This document shows, one piece after another, positions 63,901 to 64,000 of a stretch of 64,000 bases of DNA. Positions within the stretch are counted from its first letter, which is position 1. Each line of letters opens with the position of its first letter. Origin of the DNA: an uncultured Bacteroides sp. (GTDB lineage Bacteria; Bacteroidota; Bacteroidia; Bacteroidales; Bacteroidaceae); assembly GCF_963678845.1 (NCBI RefSeq), contig NZ_OY787464.1:1364001-1428000 (forward strand), read 5' to 3'. Both the position numbers and the translations under genes were made by a program. The notes under the pieces were generated by a model that did no database searches, was not told the origin of the DNA, and saw only the letters and a list, made by a program, of their open reading frames with translations.

Positions 63901-64000
63901 AAAATTAACATTAATTTCTTAGTAAATACACTAAAAAACGAAATAAAATAACATATCATATAAATAAAAACAACTATTAAGTAACTATTTTGTAGCATCT

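Overview
The window reads as chromosomal DNA of a Bacteroides-like member of the Bacteroidota. The evidence is an AT-rich sequence, a SusC/SusD pair with a one-piece hybrid two-component sensor/regulator, promoters with the TAnnTTTG -7 element in place of a sigma-70 type -10 box, and BspA-type leucine-rich repeats. The species cannot be fixed from the sequence alone.

Layout. (1) 1-15188: part of a pectin utilisation locus. It holds the tail of a KdgF-like cupin, SusD, SusC, a 32-residue membrane peptide, a hybrid sensor/regulator, an acetylesterase/pectin methylesterase fusion, a second pectin methylesterase and a GH105 unsaturated uronyl hydrolase. Together these would bind, de-esterify and finish the breakdown of pectin oligosaccharides. 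(2) 15391-17850: an intact WecA-type phosphoglycosyltransferase, a complete IS982-type element with a perfect 10-bp target duplication, and a decayed glycosidase tail. (3) 18101-26870: a tight six-gene operon under its own promoter. It codes for a VWA-type lipoprotein, a small membrane protein, a tubulin/FtsZ-like GTPase, a 1177-residue actin/Hsp70-fold ATPase, a MotA/ZorA-like membrane protein with a long coiled-coil tail, and a MotB/OmpA-like protein that lacks the usual membrane aspartate. This is the most unusual system here. It resembles a predicted membrane-remodelling system built around tubulin-like proteins, but it carries both an actin-fold and a tubulin-fold protein. (4) 27102-27757: a broken aquaporin gene.

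(5) 27855-52266: a 24-kb surface polysaccharide (capsule or O-antigen) locus, all on the minus strand. It has Wzx, Wzy, an initiating sugar transferase, several glycosyltransferases, genes for UDP-L-FucNAc (FnlA/B/C-like) and genes for a dTDP-3-amino-3,6-dideoxyhexose (FdtA/B/C-like). Embedded in it is a small acyl pathway (AMP ligase, two acyl carrier proteins, KAS III, reductase, GNAT) that probably builds an unusual N- or O-acyl decoration. Two starts in the locus share a leader motif, which suggests at least two transcription units. (6) 52628-61386: three GH16 lipoprotein glycanases, a BspA-like LRR protein, a second acyltransferase-3, an SGNH hydrolase, a nucleotide-sugar 6-dehydrogenase and a YdjC/ChbG deacetylase. 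These probably modify, trim or recognise polysaccharide. (7) 61477-64000: tRNA-Thr with a terminator, then two ~145-bp direct repeats flanking a WecA paralogue that has lost catalytic residues and a small membrane protein.

All family calls are from motif reading only; no database search was run. Start codons were moved inward where a signal peptide, a motif or an overlap favoured a later start.
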